DNA from: UBA668 sp039796575
GTDB lineage: Bacteria; Actinomycetota; Acidimicrobiia; Acidimicrobiales; Ilumatobacteraceae
NCBI GenBank assembly: GCA_039796575.1
Contig: JBDKJP010000110.1
Span: forward strand, 10,081 to 74,080
Direction: 5' to 3'
DNA length: 64,000 nt
Both the position numbers and the translations under genes were made by a program. Of the stretch, positions 32,612-40,534 are shown piece by piece. The notes beneath the pieces were generated by a model. That model did no database searches and was not told the DNA's origin. It saw only the letters and a program-made list of their open reading frames with translations. Position 1 is the stretch's first letter, and every line of letters begins with the position of its first letter.

Positions 32612-33333
32612 TGACCACAAGCTCACGTTCCGTGAACCTCCACCGCAGAGCGCGGCATGAGGATCGAGGACGGATGTGTGGCACCGTCGACTCGTCCTGC
32701 GACACTGGAGCCGTGGTCGATCCCGCGCTCCCCATGCACGCCACCAAGCGCACCCTGCTCGACACGGTCGACTCGTTGTTCGACACCACGCCGTGGGACG
32801 ACGTCACCTCGGAGGCCGTACTCAAGGCCGCCGGCGTGTCGCGCGGGTCGATGTACCACTTCTTCGACGACTTCGACGACCTCGTCGAACAGGTCATCGC
32901 GATCCGCTACTCGAAGTGGATCGACGAGTCGATCCACGGCCTGCAGTGGGTGCTCGACACGGCGAACGACGCGTCTACCTTCGGCACGAACCTGCACACG
33001 GTGAGCGACATCATCCACAACCTCAGCTCCCCGACGCTGCGCGCCGAGCGCGTCGGCGTGCTGCTGCGCGCCTCGTCGAGCCCGCGGCTTCGCCAGCGCA
33101 TCGCAGCCGAGCAACACCGGCTCACCTCGGCCCTCGCGGGCGTGGTGTCCGGCGCGCAGTCTCGTGGCTGGATCCGGGCCGGCATCGACCCGTACGCGAC
33201 GGCCGTGTTCGTGCAGGCCTACGCGCTCGGCCGCATCGTGAACGACATCGACGAGGTCACGGTCACCAACGACGACTGGAACCGGGTCATCAGCGAGTTC
33301 ATCGACCGCGTGCTGCTGCGCGACGACGACTGA
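32611..33333 (+). CDS. TetR-family regulator
   Basis: A TetR repressor of up to 240 residues. The DNA-binding part is KRTLLDTVDSLFDTTPWDDV followed by VLKAAGVSRGSMYHFFDDFD, the canonical recognition helix. The ligand domain is helical and unassignable. The first 40 residues are atypical for TetR (VNLHRRARHEDRG, two Cys), so starts at ATG 32674 or 32734 are plausible. The gene converges with a hybrid kinase 9 bp away. No target is evident. Confidence 0.8.
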   Translation: MTTSSRSVNLHRRARHEDRGRMCGTVDSSCDTGAVVDPALPMHATKRTLLDTVDSLFDTTPWDDVTSEAVLKAAGVSRGSMYHFFDDFDDLVEQVIAIRYSKWIDESIHGLQWVLDTANDASTFGTNLHTVSDIIHNLSSPTLRAERVGVLLRASSSPRLRQRIAAEQHRLTSALAGVVSGAQSRGWIRAGIDPYATAVFVQAYALGRIVNDIDEVTVTNDDWNRVISEFIDRVLLRDDD

Positions 33334-33342
33334 CCACGGCAG

Positions 33343-35604
33343 TCAGCCGGCGCGTTCGAGCTGCAGCAGCGCGACCAGGTCGTCGAGGTTCGACGGCTTG
33401 GCGATGAACACGTCGGCTCCCGCACGATCGGCGGCCGCGAGCGACTCGGCCGACACGTCGCCCGTCATCACCGCGATCACCGGCTGCGGCCCCGTACCGG
33501 CACGCACCCGGCCGGTGAGCTCGAGACCGCTCATGCCCGACAGGCGGACGTCGAGCAGCAGCACGTCGAAGTCGTCGGTCTCCATCAACTGCAGCGCCTG
33601 CTCCGCCGACGGGACGGCGACGACCTCGGCGCCGAGATCGGCGAGGAGGAACTTCGCCGCCATGCGGTTCAAGGGTTCGTCGTCGACCACGAGCACGCGA
33701 CGGAACGGCACCGGCCGTTCGGCGGGCGCAGCAGGCGGTGCGGCCGCGGCGACCACCGGCTCGCCGAGGGGGATCTCCAACCAGAACACCGAGCCACCAC
33801 CAGAGCGCGGCGTCGCCCCCGCCGAGCCGCCCATCGCGCGAGCGATGCCGGTGACGATGGCCAGCCCGAGCCCGATGCCGGGCGTGTCGGGCGATGCCTG
33901 CACGCCACGTTCGAACGGCTTGAACAACCTGGCCACGTCGTCGGCGGAGATGCCGATGCCGGTGTCGAGCACCGAGATGCGCGCCGAGCCCTCCACCGCG
34001 CCGAGGGTGCACACCACCTCGATGTACCCCGACGTGGTGTGCTTGCACGCGTTCGAGACCAGGTTCGCCAGCGCCTGACGGATGCGGTCGTCGTCACCCA
34101 GGGCGTACCGCGCCGCTTCTACATCGACCGAGCCCGAGACGGTGACGCCGGGGTGAGCGAGCTGCCGGCCGAGCAGCACGGCCTCGTCGATGATGGGCGC
34201 CAGGTCGACGTCGCGGCTGGCGACGCGCAGCGTGCCGAGATCGAGCTGCGACGCGTCGAGCAGGTCGTCGACCACCCGGCGCAGCGTGCCCGTGAGCCGC
34301 ACGATGCCGGCCGATGCGTCGCTCGCGGTCGGGGCGAGTGCCTGCGCGGCGAGCACGTCGCTGAACGCCGCGATGCCCTGCAACGGGTTGCGCAGCTCGT
34401 GGCCCACCTGCGCCACGAGTGCCAGCCGCTGTCGCAGTTCCTCCTGCGCCTGTTGACGACGGTCGTCGAGCTCGAGCTCCATGCGCTTGCGTTCGTCGAT
34501 GTTGCGCACGGTGAGCACCACTGCGCCCACCACCGGGTCGTCGAGCTGGTTGCTGGCCGCCACCTCGAGCCACGAGTAGGAACCGTCGAAGCGGCGCACC
34601 CGCACCTCGAACCAGCCGGCCGAACCGCCCGGCCGACCGAGCAGGTCGACGAACGCAGCGTCGACCACGGGCCGGTCGTCGGGGTGCACCAGTGGGAGCA
34701 CCTCGTTGCCCATCACGTTGTCGACCGGGTAGCCGAGCGACGGGCGCGCGACGGTGACGTTGTCGAGCTGGCGGCCCTCACGGTCGAGCAGCACCACCGC
34801 GTCCTGCACGTTGTTCACCAGCGCGCGGTAGCGCCGCTCGCTGAGGCGCAGTGCCTCCTCCGTGGCGAGGCGCTGGGTGACGTCGCGACCCATCGAGAGG
34901 ATCGACCGCACGTTGCCGAGCGCGTCGCGCACCGGCGTGTCGGCCCACTCGACCACCCTGCCGTCGTCGTACGTGCGCTGCTGGCGTTCGACGTGCAGGC
35001 CGGCCATGAGCCCGCCGACGAGGGTGACACGGGAGGTCGACTCGTCCCACGCGTAGACCTCGTCGAGCTTGCGGCCCACCACTGTCTCGGGCCAACCGAA
35101 GAAGTCGCGGCACGCCCGGTTGCAGAACAGCACGGTGCCGTCGAGCGCCCATTCGCACATCAATTCGTACTGGTGCTCGAGCGACTGCCACAGCAGGCGG
35201 TACTGGTTGGCATCGGCCTGCGTGGCCGCGGTGAACGTGGCGCACATCGCCACGACGGCGCCCTCGTCGTCGTACGCCGGCCAGGTGCGAAGGTTGGCGG
35301 TGAGCTGACCGCCGTCGACCCGACGGAACCGGTGGTGCACCGACTGTCCGCTGACCACACCTGCTCGGACCTGGGCGAGGTGATGGTCGGGCCAACTGGT
35401 GTCGAGATGGTCGCCGATGGCGCGCGCCGGGAGCCCGACCAGTTGGTGGTGATCGCAGCCGAACAGTTCGCAGAACGCGTCGTTCCCCCGCACCATTCGT
35501 CCGTCGAGCGCCACGATCACCACGGGCACGGGCAGATGATCGATGGGCAGGGCAGTGATGAGCGCCGCGTGTTCGCTGCCGATAGGACCCTCACGATAGT
35601 TCAC
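33343..35604 (-). CDS. Hybrid sensor histidine kinase 2 (PAS x3 - HisKA - HATPase - REC)
   Basis: A 753-residue soluble hybrid kinase, paralogous along its whole length to the kinase at 4653-6920. Shared blocks include CEWALDGT and FCNRACRDFFG in the second PAS, VGHELRNPLQG with His402, NLVSNACKH, GIGLGLAIV, and the receiver RRVLVVDDEPLNR with Asp685 (LLLDVRLSG) and FIAKP. I start at GTG 35604; a TTG at 35640 would add 12 residues. An inverted repeat ACAGT-N7-ACTGT (35670-35686) lies upstream. Signal unknown; a shared HPt partner is possible. Confidence 0.88.
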   Translation of the reverse strand: MNYREGPIGSEHAALITALPIDHLPVPVVIVALDGRMVRGNDAFCELFGCDHHQLVGLPARAIGDHLDTSWPDHHLAQVRAGVVSGQSVHHRFRRVDGGQLTANLRTWPAYDDEGAVVAMCATFTAATQADANQYRLLWQSLEHQYELMCEWALDGTVLFCNRACRDFFGWPETVVGRKLDEVYAWDESTSRVTLVGGLMAGLHVERQQRTYDDGRVVEWADTPVRDALGNVRSILSMGRDVTQRLATEEALRLSERRYRALVNNVQDAVVLLDREGRQLDNVTVARPSLGYPVDNVMGNEVLPLVHPDDRPVVDAAFVDLLGRPGGSAGWFEVRVRRFDGSYSWLEVAASNQLDDPVVGAVVLTVRNIDERKRMELELDDRRQQAQEELRQRLALVAQVGHELRNPLQGIAAFSDVLAAQALAPTASDASAGIVRLTGTLRRVVDDLLDASQLDLGTLRVASRDVDLAPIIDEAVLLGRQLAHPGVTVSGSVDVEAARYALGDDDRIRQALANLVSNACKHTTSGYIEVVCTLGAVEGSARISVLDTGIGISADDVARLFKPFERGVQASPDTPGIGLGLAIVTGIARAMGGSAGATPRSGGGSVFWLEIPLGEPVVAAAAPPAAPAERPVPFRRVLVVDDEPLNRMAAKFLLADLGAEVVAVPSAEQALQLMETDDFDVLLLDVRLSGMSGLELTGRVRAGTGPQPVIAVMTGDVSAESLAAADRAGADVFIAKPSNLDDLVALLQLERAG

Positions 35605-35669
35605 AATTGGTACGACTTCATCAGATTCTTTCCGGATCAACCCGTCGCACCGGCCACACCGGTCCTCGC

Positions 35670-35686
35670 ACAGTATCCGAAACTGT
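35670..35686. promoter_or_regulatory. ACAGT-N7-ACTGT inverted repeat
   Basis: It lies between the divergent kinase 2 and DMT-exporter genes and overlaps a minus-strand GATACT that could be the kinase -10. It is a candidate operator. Confidence 0.35.
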
Positions 35687-35713
35687 CCATCCGGTCGAAC
35701 GCCGCCCGACCAC

Positions 35714-35719
35714 TACCCT
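35714..35719 (+). promoter_or_regulatory. Leaderless -10 (TACCCT) of the DMT exporter
   Basis: TACCCT ends 6 nt before the GTG at 35726. Confidence 0.55.
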
Positions 35720-35725
35720 GCGCTG

Positions 35726-36631
35726 GTGCACCGCCGCCAACTGGCCGACTACACGCTGCTCGCCGTGGTGTGGGGCTGCTCGTTCCTCATCCTCGTGCAG
35801 GCGGTCGAGGCGTTCGGGTGGGTCGGCGCCGTCACGTTCCGGGCGCTCATCGCGGCCGGCCTGCTGTGGGGCGCGGCGCGCCTGTCGGGGCGTCGACTCG
35901 CGTTCACGTCCGGCTGGCGGCCGCTGTTCGTCGTGGGTGCCACCACCGTCGCCGGCCAACTCATCGGCCTCTCGTTCGCCGCGCCGCGCATCGGCTCGGC
36001 GATGTCGGCCATCTTCGTCGCCACGATCCCGCTGTTCTCGATGGTGATCGGGCAGTGGTGGGGCACCGAGCACATCGGCCCCAGCGGTCGCGTCGGCCTC
36101 GTCCTCGGCATCGTCGGCATGGTGCTGCTCGTCGGCTTCCCCGCCGTGCCCGTCACGTCGTCGTTCGTGGTCGGCTGCGTCGCGTCGCTGCTGAGTTGCA
36201 TCTCGTCGGCGTTCGGCAGCAACTACGCCCGGCTCCGCCTGCGCGGGGTGGGCGCATGGGAGCAGACCATCGGCTCGTTCGCGTTCGGCGGGTTGCTCAC
36301 ACTGCCGCTGCTGGTGCTCGTACCCGTGCCCGGCGTGCCGAGCGCGCTCGACGTGCTGTACCTGCTGCTGCTCGCCGCGGTGGTGAGCTCGCTCTGCTAC
36401 GTCGTGTACTTCCGACTGGTCAGCGAGGTCGGTGCGACGCGCGCCATCAGCGTGGAGTTCGTCGTCACCGTGATCGCCGTCATCGCCGGCGCGGTGGTGC
36501 TCGACGAACAGCTGTCGTGGATGCAGCTCGTCGGTGGCGCCGTCATCATTCTCGGTTGCTCACTGGTGCTGGGGCTGCTGCCCCGCCGCGGTCAGCGACC
36601 CGATTCGGCGATGGCCTTCGACGCGACCTGA
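35726..36631 (+). CDS. EamA/DMT superfamily exporter
   Basis: A 301-residue membrane protein with ten helices in two EamA repeats. The first starts LADYTLLAVVWGCSFLIL, and the second ends FVVTVIAVIAGAVVLDEQLS with the typical GAxxLgE-like signature. It exports amino acids or other metabolites; the substrate is unknown. Its last 40 bp overlap the convergent LLM oxidoreductase gene. Confidence 0.85.
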   Translation: MHRRQLADYTLLAVVWGCSFLILVQAVEAFGWVGAVTFRALIAAGLLWGAARLSGRRLAFTSGWRPLFVVGATTVAGQLIGLSFAAPRIGSAMSAIFVATIPLFSMVIGQWWGTEHIGPSGRVGLVLGIVGMVLLVGFPAVPVTSSFVVGCVASLLSCISSAFGSNYARLRLRGVGAWEQTIGSFAFGGLLTLPLLVLVPVPGVPSALDVLYLLLLAAVVSSLCYVVYFRLVSEVGATRAISVEFVVTVIAVIAGAVVLDEQLSWMQLVGGAVIILGCSLVLGLLPRRGQRPDSAMAFDAT

Positions 36632-37569
36632 CCGAGCAGTTCGATGCGCTCGGTGCGGTGGCCGTTGACGGCGAGGTTGATGGTCAATCCGTCGATGCCG
36701 GTGTTCATCGCGGCGAGCAGCTTCTCGCCCACCGTGTCGGGGTCGCCGTAGATGAGGATCATCTTCATCAGCTCCACCACCTCGTCGCCGAAGCCCTTCA
36801 CCGCGGCGATGGCACGCAGGTCGGCCTCGGCCTCCTCCATCGTCGGCGCGAGGCACACCATCTGCAGCTTCGTGACCTTGATCTCCGAGCGGTCGCGACC
36901 GAGGCGCTCGCAGTGCGCGGCGAGCACGTCGAGCTTGCGCGGGATGTCGTCGATGGGTCCGCTCGACAGGTTCGACTCGTCGGCGTACTGGGCCACCATG
37001 CGCAGCGTCTTCTTCTCGCCGCTGCCACCAATCATGATGGGCACGCGCGACAGCGGTGCCGGCGAGTTGACCGCATCGTTCACCTGGTAGTGCTTGCCGG
37101 CGAACGTGACGCGCTCGCCGCGCAGCATCGGGATGATGATCTGCAGCGCTTCCTCGAGCTTCTCGAAGCGGTCGGTGAACGTGCCGAACTCGTAGCCGAG
37201 CGACTGGTGCTCCTGCTCGAACCACCCGGCGCCGATGCCGAGCGTGGCACGCCCGCCCGACACGTGGTCGAGCGCGGTGATGGTCTTCGCCAGCAGGGTC
37301 GGGTTGCGGTAGGTGTTGCCGGTGACGAGCGCCGAGAGCCGCACCTTCGACGTGTGCTGGGCGATGGCAGCGAGCAACGTGTACGCCTCGATCATCGGTT
37401 CGTCGTGGGCGCCGATGCCGGGCAGTTGGTAGAAGTGGTCCATCACGAACACGCGGTCGAAGCCGGCGGCCTCGGCGGCCTTCGCCTGCGCGATGACCGA
37501 ACCGACGATGTCGTTGCCGGCCTCACCGGGATAGGTGAAGTTCGGGATCTGGTAGCCGAGACGGGTCAT
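36592..37569 (-). CDS. LLM-class F420-dependent oxidoreductase
   Basis: A 325-residue luciferase-like TIM barrel. MTRLGYQIPNFTYPG, VFVMDHFYQL, GRATLGIGAGWFEQEH and PIMIGGSGEKKTLRMVAQYAD are typical of the actinobacterial F420-dependent group. The hydride donor would be F420H2 and the substrate is unknown. AGGAGT lies 6 nt before the ATG at 37569. The gene is divergent from a TetR regulator across two operator repeats, which makes it a probable TetR target. Confidence 0.9.
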   Translation of the reverse strand: MTRLGYQIPNFTYPGEAGNDIVGSVIAQAKAAEAAGFDRVFVMDHFYQLPGIGAHDEPMIEAYTLLAAIAQHTSKVRLSALVTGNTYRNPTLLAKTITALDHVSGGRATLGIGAGWFEQEHQSLGYEFGTFTDRFEKLEEALQIIIPMLRGERVTFAGKHYQVNDAVNSPAPLSRVPIMIGGSGEKKTLRMVAQYADESNLSSGPIDDIPRKLDVLAAHCERLGRDRSEIKVTKLQMVCLAPTMEEAEADLRAIAAVKGFGDEVVELMKMILIYGDPDTVGEKLLAAMNTGIDGLTINLAVNGHRTERIELLGQVASKAIAESGR

Positions 37570-37596
37570 GACGCACTCCTTGGGGACGAGGGGAGG

Positions 37597-37622
37597 CTGA
37601 CACATTCCCCACGAAGTGTCAG
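37597..37622. promoter_or_regulatory. TetR operator 1 in the LLM/TetR intergenic region
   Basis: CTGACAC...GTGTCAG, a perfect 7-bp outer inverted repeat over 26 bp with partial inner symmetry (ATTC/GAA). Confidence 0.75.
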
Positions 37623-37633
37623 CCCGAGCAGAC

Positions 37634-37657
37634 TGACATATTCGACCGAATGTGTCA
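37634..37657. promoter_or_regulatory. TetR operator 2, overlapping the TetR -10
   Basis: TGACATATTC and GAATGTGTCA are inverted arms with one mismatch, sharing the TGACAyATTC half-site with operator 1. Centres are 36 bp apart. CAAAGT (37656-37661), 6 nt before the TetR GTG, overlaps its end, fitting autorepression. Confidence 0.75.
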
Positions 37658-37667
37658 AAGTGTTCCC

Positions 37668-38252
37668 GTGACCGGCACGTCGACCAACCCGCGCGACCCT
37701 CGGCGCGCCGCCATCCACGCCGCCGCCATCCGCGAGTTCTCGGCACGCGGGTTCGCCGCCACGTCGATGGTGCACATCGCCGCGGCGGCCGGCATGTCGC
37801 GCCCGGCGCTCTACCAGTACTTCGACAACAAGCGCGACATCTTCGCCTCGGCGTTCGCGTCGCTCGTCGACGACGCAGCCGACCACGCGCTCGCCGCGCT
37901 CGCCGAGCCCGGCACGTGGGCCGAGCGGCTCGACCAGTTCCTGCAACGCTTCGACGGCGACCTGTTCGAGCAGATGGCCGCGTCACCGCACTCGCTGGAG
38001 TTGCTGGAGGCGAAGCATCAGCACGCCGCCGACGCGTGGGTGGGCGGCATGCAACGACTGCACGCCGGCCTCGCCGCGCAACTGCGACGCACGGGTGCCC
38101 CGAAGCGACGCCAGTCGGAGTGGATGGAGATGCTGGAGCTCTCGCCGAAGGGGTTCAAGCTCGACCATCCCACCGTGGCGGTCTACCGCCGGCGCCTCGC
38201 CACCTTGGCCCGCGGCGTGGCCGCCGACATCGAGTCGTCGACGGCCACCTGA
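37668..38252 (+). CDS. TetR-family regulator of the adjacent LLM oxidoreductase
   Basis: A 194-residue TetR protein. The HTH is AAIREFSARGFAATSMVHIA leading into AAAGMSRPALYQYFDNKRDIF. The ligand domain has an unremarkable helical pattern. GTG at 37668 is chosen because CAAAGT lies 6 nt upstream. Two matching operators lie in the 98-bp gap to the divergent LLM gene. The 3' end overlaps the convergent LysR gene by 70 bp. Confidence 0.88.
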   Translation: MTGTSTNPRDPRRAAIHAAAIREFSARGFAATSMVHIAAAAGMSRPALYQYFDNKRDIFASAFASLVDDAADHALAALAEPGTWAERLDQFLQRFDGDLFEQMAASPHSLELLEAKHQHAADAWVGGMQRLHAGLAAQLRRTGAPKRRQSEWMEMLELSPKGFKLDHPTVAVYRRRLATLARGVAADIESSTAT

Positions 38253-39157
38253 TCCACACCGCTGGGCGGCAGGAGCACCTCGTCCTCCGAGCGCCGCAGC
38301 AGCGACTGCACCAGCGGCGCCTCGAACCGGCGCTGCACGGTGACGGCGTAGAAGTGCTCGTACAGGTCGGGCACCACCGCGTGCTCCACGAGCCGGCCCG
38401 TGACCAGCTCGTCCTGCACGACGACGGAGGGCAGCAGCGCGAGGCAGTCGGTGTCGCGCGCCAGCAGTCGCAGCAACGCCATGTCGTCGACCTCGGCGCG
38501 CAACCGGTAGCGCACGCCGAGCTGCTCGCAGCGCAGGTCGAACGCGGCACGGATGTCGGTGTCGCGGCCCGGCAGCACCACGGCCCGGTCGGCCAGATCG
38601 TCGGGGAACCGGAACACCGGCCCGTCGACCGGCCGACCCACCAGGCTCACCGGCTGGCGGGCGATGCGCCGGCAACGCCACGGGTCGGCGCCCGTGGCGT
38701 GCACCCGCTGGTTCGACAGCACCAGGTCGAGCGAGTGGACGCGCAGCCGCGCGAGCAACTCGGTGAGGCTGCCCGACGACAGCACGAGCTCCACGTCGGG
38801 CCGGTCGATGAGCGGACGGATGAAGTTCTCCTGGAAGTTGCGCGAGAGCGTGGCGACGGCGCCGATGCGCACCACCTGCCGCTCCTCGCTGCGGCCTTCA
38901 CGCAGCACGGCCACCATCTCGTTGCCGGTGGCGAAGATGTCGTCGGCATAGGTGAGCGCGAGCCGACCGGCCTCGGTGAGCGCGAGCGTGCGACCGGCCC
39001 GCTGGAACAACGGCTGCCCGAGCTGGCGTTCGAGCTCCTTGATCTGCGCCGACAGTGCCGACTGCGACACGTGCAGTTGCGCCGCGGCACGGGTGAGGTT
39101 GCCCTCCTTCGCGACGGCCCAGAAGTAGCGGAGATGGTGGAAGTTGAGCGTCGACAT
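38183..39157 (-). CDS. LysR-family regulator, probable controller of dabBA
   Basis: A 324-residue LysR regulator beginning MSTLNFHHLRYFWAVAKEGN, the NhaR-like version of the family start, with the HTH AAAQLHVSQSALSAQIKELE. The ligand domain covers about residues 90-295, and a basic tail (ARRRR) follows. It is divergent from dabB with palindromes between, so it should sense CO2/bicarbonate status or a related metabolite, as LysR regulators do for carbon-fixation genes. That role is inferred from position only. Confidence 0.85.
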   Translation of the reverse strand: MSTLNFHHLRYFWAVAKEGNLTRAAAQLHVSQSALSAQIKELERQLGQPLFQRAGRTLALTEAGRLALTYADDIFATGNEMVAVLREGRSEERQVVRIGAVATLSRNFQENFIRPLIDRPDVELVLSSGSLTELLARLRVHSLDLVLSNQRVHATGADPWRCRRIARQPVSLVGRPVDGPVFRFPDDLADRAVVLPGRDTDIRAAFDLRCEQLGVRYRLRAEVDDMALLRLLARDTDCLALLPSVVVQDELVTGRLVEHAVVPDLYEHFYAVTVQRRFEAPLVQSLLRRSEDEVLLPPSGVDQVAVDDSMSAATPRAKVARRRR

Positions 39158-39169
39158 CGTTCCCCCAAA

Positions 39170-39181
39170 CAGAACGTTCTG
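39170..39181. promoter_or_regulatory. Palindrome CAGAACGTTCTG, LysR-region operator candidate
   Basis: A perfect 12-bp palindrome 13 bp upstream of the LysR ATG; it may be the autoregulatory LysR site. Confidence 0.55.
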
Positions 39182-39201
39182 TTCCAGATGATCTATTGGA
39201 T

Positions 39202-39215
39202 CGAACTATAGTTCG
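39202..39215. promoter_or_regulatory. Palindrome CGAACTATAGTTCG with the dabB -10
   Basis: A perfect 14-bp palindrome. TATAGT inside it (39207-39212) can act as the dabB -10, with a start about 14 nt before the ATG at 39233. Its half-site GAAC is shared with the upstream palindrome. Confidence 0.6.
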
Positions 39216-39232
39216 CGGGCAGAGTGGACTGC

Positions 39233-40534
39233 ATGTGGCAGACGCTCTTCCGTGTCGACGCGATCACCATCGCGATGGCGATGCTCGTGGCCGTGGTCGG
39301 CGTCTCGGTGATGCGCTTCTCGGCCACCTACATGACGGGCGACCCGCGCCGACACGAGTACCTGCAGCGCATGGCGCTCACCATCGCCTGCGTCGCGGTC
39401 ATCGTGTTCGCCAACCACCTCGTGCTGCTCGTCGCGGCATGGACGGCGACGAGCCTCGCACTCCACGGTCTGCTCGCGTTCTACCGCGACCGGCCGGTCG
39501 CGGTGGCCGTCGCCCACAAGAAGTTCATCCTCGCCCGTTGTGCCGACGTGGTGATGGTGGGTGCCGTCATCGCGTTCGCCACGGCGTTCGACACGTTGCG
39601 CATCGACGAGATCGCGGCACGCGCCGACGCCGCCGCGCTGCCGGTCTCCGCGCAGGTGGGTGCGGTGCTCGTGGCCGTCGCCGCGATCCTGAAGTGCGCG
39701 CAGCTGCCGTTCCACGGATGGCTCATCCAGGTGATGGAAGCACCGACGCCCGTGTCGTCGCTGCTCCACGCCGGCATCGTCAACCTCGGCGGCTTCGTGC
39801 TGCTGCGGCTGGCGCCGGTGGTCGACGGCACCATCGTCGCACGCACCCTCCTCGTGCTCGTCGGCACCACCACCGCGGTGATCGCCGCGCTGGTGATGAC
39901 CACCCGGGTCAGCGTGAAGGTGTCGCTCGCCTGGTCGACCTGCGCGCAGATGGGCTTCATGCTCGTGCAGTGCGGCCTCGGCCTGTGGGAGATGGCATCG
40001 CTCCACCTGCTGGCCCACTCGCTCTACAAGGCGCACGCCTTCCTGCGGGCCGGCGACACGGTGCGCCAGACGCAGCTGCGACGCATGCTCGCCCCGGCCG
40101 GCCCCGTCACCATCGCCTCGACCGTGCGCGGCGTGGTCGCGGCCTTCGCCGGCGTCGCCGTGGTGTCGGTGGTGTGGACGTGGTTGCCGTTCACCAGCAC
40201 GCCGACCGCGGCGCTGTGGGTGATGGGCGGCATCGTCGCGCTCGCGGTGGTGCCGCTGGTCGGCTCGCCGCTGGCCGCCCTGGCCGTGCCGGCCGTCTAC
40301 TTCGCGCTCCACGAGGTGTTCGCCGGCATCGTGCCGCACGGCGCGAACACGCCGGCCGTGCTGCTCGCAGTGGTGGCCGTGGCGTTCGCCGCGCTGTTCG
40401 CCGTGCAGTCGCTCATCGCGATCGACGGCACCCACCCGTTCGTCCGCCGCCTGCACCCGTGGTGCTTCAGCGGCTTCGCCATCGACGACGCGTTCACCCG
40501 CGTCGCCTTCTCCGTCTGGGCACCGAGGACATGA
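39233..40534 (+). CDS. dabB: DabB-type proton-conducting subunit (NuoL/MrpA-like)
   Basis: A 433-residue membrane protein of the proton-translocating NADH-dehydrogenase/antiporter family with about a dozen helices. Key features are ILKCAQLPFHGWLIQVMEAPT (quinone-antiporter loop with Lys and Pro), PVSSLLHAGIVNLGGFVL and the LLAHSLYKAHAFLRAG lysine/histidine helix. In DAB complexes this subunit lets protons in to drive CO2 hydration by DabA. It is not a true NuoL because no other nuo gene adjoins it and DabA follows with an ATGA overlap. GTG at 39224 is an alternative start. Confidence 0.9.
   Translation: MWQTLFRVDAITIAMAMLVAVVGVSVMRFSATYMTGDPRRHEYLQRMALTIACVAVIVFANHLVLLVAAWTATSLALHGLLAFYRDRPVAVAVAHKKFILARCADVVMVGAVIAFATAFDTLRIDEIAARADAAALPVSAQVGAVLVAVAAILKCAQLPFHGWLIQVMEAPTPVSSLLHAGIVNLGGFVLLRLAPVVDGTIVARTLLVLVGTTTAVIAALVMTTRVSVKVSLAWSTCAQMGFMLVQCGLGLWEMASLHLLAHSLYKAHAFLRAGDTVRQTQLRRMLAPAGPVTIASTVRGVVAAFAGVAVVSVVWTWLPFTSTPTAALWVMGGIVALAVVPLVGSPLAALAVPAVYFALHEVFAGIVPHGANTPAVLLAVVAVAFAALFAVQSLIAIDGTHPFVRRLHPWCFSGFAIDDAFTRVAFSVWAPRT

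Noticed and set aside
39233..40534. NADH dehydrogenase subunit L (nuoL)
   Set aside because: No other nuo genes are present, and the ATGA-coupled partner is DUF2309/DabA, which defines a DAB complex.
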